A DNA stretch of 64,000 nt from Rheinheimera nanhaiensis E407-8 (lineage in GTDB: Bacteria; Pseudomonadota; Gammaproteobacteria; Enterobacterales; Alteromonadaceae): positions 124,001 to 188,000 of the forward strand of contig NZ_BAFK01000004.1 of NCBI RefSeq assembly GCF_000296695.1, in the 5' to 3' direction. The translations under genes were made by a program, and so were the position numbers. How positions within the stretch are numbered: the first letter of the stretch is position 1; the number at the start of each line of letters is the position of its first letter. The notes under the pieces are model-generated. The model was given only the letters and a program-made list of their open reading frames with translations, ran no database searches and was not told the origin of the DNA. Shown here piece by piece: positions 62,608-64,000 of the stretch.

Positions 62608-63018
62608 ATGTATTTCTGCTATCCGAAAGTATCCAACAGCCCCCTGGCAAGCATTATTGCCGCACTGGCCTGCCAGCCGTTTTTACCTGTAGCCCCACTG
62701 GCATTAAACCGTGTGGTCCAGTTTATTGCCGATGACAACGGCCAAAGCCGGCTAAATAACGACAGCAGCTGTGTGCGTATCGGCAGCTCGGTAGAGCTGA
62801 AAAACCTCGACACCAACGAGCAGGGCTGGCTACAGCTGGTTTATCCGCTGCAGGCCAGCTACCAACAGGGCCGGATTTCCGTGCTATCACCGCTGGGCCG
62901 GGCTTTATTAGGCCAGACCACTGAAGCAGATATCCAGCTGACGGTGCTCAGGCACAGGCTTCGGCTGCGGGTGCTCAGTGTTATTAATGTTCAACAACGT
63001 ATGAAGAGGAAAACCTGA
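62608..63018 (+). CDS. Divergent Rnk-like protein (GreA/GreB C-terminal domain)
   Basis: A 136-residue protein related to the Rnk protein encoded just downstream. The C-terminal half has the GreA/B FKBP-like pattern (GSSVELKNLDTNEQGWLQLV, ISVLSPLGRALLGQTTEADI). The N-terminal half lacks the acidic coiled-coil of Rnk and is instead Pro/Ala-rich and hydrophobic; no charged tip is visible. Rnk proteins bind RNA polymerase. Whether this one still does is unclear. Its stop overlaps the start of rnk by one base (TGATG), so the two are coupled. Confidence 0.7.
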   Translation: MYFCYPKVSNSPLASIIAALACQPFLPVAPLALNRVVQFIADDNGQSRLNNDSSCVRIGSSVELKNLDTNEQGWLQLVYPLQASYQQGRISVLSPLGRALLGQTTEADIQLTVLRHRLRLRVLSVINVQQRMKRKT

Positions 63019-63422
63019 TGAAAACTCCTGATATAACGCTCTCTACTACCGATTTTGAGCGGCTGGACAAATTACTTGCCGGTTTAACTGAAGGTACCCT
63101 TGGTTATGACAGCTTAAGCCAGGAGCTGGAGCGCGCCATTTTGGTTGAGCCTGCAAAGCTGCCAGCAGATGTCGTTAGCATGAACTCGACAGTACGTTTT
63201 CGCCTGGCCAACGGCAAACAGAGCACGCTAACCCTTGTCTATCCAAAAGATGCAAACGGCAGTGGTGATAAAATTTCCATCCTGGCACCGGTGGGCAGCG
63301 CCTTACTGGGGCTTAAGTGCGGCGATACCATTAACTGGCCATTGCCCGGCGGTGATATGTCGACCATCACCGTCGAAGAGGTGTTGTATCAACCTGAACG
63401 TGAGGGCGCTTTTCATCGTTAA
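63018..63422 (+). CDS. rnk: Nucleoside diphosphate kinase regulator Rnk
   Basis: A 134-residue protein of the Rnk family: a short N-terminal coiled-coil (residues about 10-48, with STTDFERLDKLLAGLTEG), then the GreA/GreB-type C-terminal domain (VVSMNSTVRFRLANGKQST, ISILAPVGSALLGLKCGDTI). Rnk binds RNA polymerase near the secondary channel but lacks the acidic pair of GreA needed for transcript cleavage. It has been named as a regulator of nucleoside diphosphate kinase. The pair of Rnk-like genes in tandem is unusual. Confidence 0.88.
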   Translation: MKTPDITLSTTDFERLDKLLAGLTEGTLGYDSLSQELERAILVEPAKLPADVVSMNSTVRFRLANGKQSTLTLVYPKDANGSGDKISILAPVGSALLGLKCGDTINWPLPGGDMSTITVEEVLYQPEREGAFHR

Positions 63423-63675
63423 CCCCGCCGCCGCGATGCCCGGCTGTCAATCCCTACAGCCGGACATCGCCGCAAAGCCACTAAAAAGAATCAAAATTTT
63501 CGATTAACCTTATCGGTTTAATTCACATACAGCTATTAAAATCTTGCTATACACTTTTCTTGCTGTGACGTTTAGCAGTATTGACCTAAGCTTGTTGTGC
63601 CGCAACGGGCAAAGGCGTGCTGCGACTGTTAATAACAAAAACACATTAACCAGGTAAACGATAAGGAAGCAGACA

Positions 63676-64000
63676 ATGAAAAGACCGATGTTTAAAGCTA
63701 AGGCTGTGGCCACCATGGTAAGCATGCTCTTACTGTCTGGCAGCGCCTTTGCTGATAATCCACAAATGACCAAACCGGCCGGCGCCAAAGGCCAGGGCAG
63801 CACGCAAATCGGTGTCGCCCGCAATAACCAGTTCTGGTGGCCGGATCAACTGGATTTATCACCTCTGCGCGACCATGACGCGCGCTCTAATCCCTACGGT
63901 GCCAACTTTAATTATGCTGAGGCCTTTAGCAAACTGAATTTGGCGGCGGTTAAAAAAGACATTGATACGCTGTTAACGCAATCGCAAGACTGGTGGCCGG
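63676..64000 (+). CDS. katG: Catalase-peroxidase KatG, N-terminal part, exported form
   Basis: The gene runs off the right end; about 108 codons are visible. The start has a signal peptide ([20 protein letters not shown], cleavage after SAFA near residue 26), followed by the typical KatG start: [20 protein letters not shown] and [20 protein letters not shown]. KatG proteins break down hydrogen peroxide with a haem. Most are cytoplasmic; the signal peptide suggests a periplasmic form like KatP of E. coli O157. AAGGAAG lies before the ATG. The catalytic residues are beyond the window. Confidence 0.93.
   Translation, partial: MKRPMFKAKAVATMVSMLLLSGSAFADNPQMTKPAGAKGQGSTQIGVARNNQFWWPDQLDLSPLRDHDARSNPYGANFNYAEAFSKLNLAAVKKDIDTLLTQSQDWWP

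Noticed and set aside
63510-63675. Possible OxyR site before katG
   Set aside because: Two CTAT motifs occur at a spacing that does not fit the four-part OxyR pattern, so I do not report an operator.

Overview
The window reads as one continuous piece of chromosome from a free-living, aerobic gammaproteobacterium. The FadL, SecDF, PurC, MnmH/SelD and Rnk proteins, the TonB receptor, the three RND pumps and the DUF families (DUF3718, DUF3429, DUF4097, DUF5610, DUF6172) together suggest the Alteromonadales/Chromatiaceae group, with Rheinheimera or a close relative my best guess. That placement is from recall of protein families, not from a search. I see no rRNA, tRNA, CRISPR array, insertion sequence, phage gene or replication origin. 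Gene density is high and base composition looks even.

Layout. 1-10.5 kb: single genes (a BASS-type transporter, an RhlE-like helicase, a TlpA-like thioredoxin, a YajD-like HNH protein, a NYN nuclease, YbaK, an extradiol dioxygenase, a GlxA-type regulator, a CbiM-like protein, a GDT1-type manganese exporter behind a yybP-ykoY riboswitch) mixed with three decayed genes (the tail of a WYL regulator, an internally deleted solute-binding protein, and a frameshifted blaI-type repressor). 10.6-18.2 kb: an efflux operon of one adaptor and two overlapping RND permeases. 18.5-25.5 kb: FadL, a DUF4397-like lipoprotein, PurC, an acetyltransferase, and an ECF sigma factor/anti-sigma/DUF4097 operon. 25.9-35.2 kb: a pseudouridine synthase, an MFS transporter, a TonB receptor, DUF5610, a PaeA-like exporter, a GlgC-like enzyme and an unusual Nramp relative. 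35.2-43.9 kb: a second RND pump with its adaptor, a stand-alone secD-secF pair and a TerB-like protein. 44-51 kb: a tricorn-like protease, a ferredoxin reductase/fatty acid desaturase pair, a CBS protein and an EamA exporter. 51.3-57.3 kb: a TetR regulator, the selenouridine pair mnmH-selD, an M1 aminopeptidase, a DUF393 remnant and DUF3429. 57.3-64 kb: a MHYT-PAS-GGDEF-EAL protein, a Tas-like aldo-keto reductase, lipoproteins, two Rnk-like proteins in tandem and the start of a secreted KatG.

The most interesting signal is not a protein. Four intergenic elements (16985-17150, 19999-20093, 22807-22902, 49763-49861) share one folded structure. Each starts 11-30 bases after a stop codon and lies in the same orientation as the gene it follows. 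Their stems differ between copies by paired, compensating changes, so the structure rather than the sequence is conserved. The hairpin loops present GGA, and one hairpin matches the in-vitro CsrA/RsmA consensus at 11 of 12 positions. I propose a family of 3'-UTR repeats that act as CsrA-binding sites or sponges. A second RNA candidate is a short transcript at 25697-25850 with an exposed anti-Shine-Dalgarno sequence and a strong terminator.
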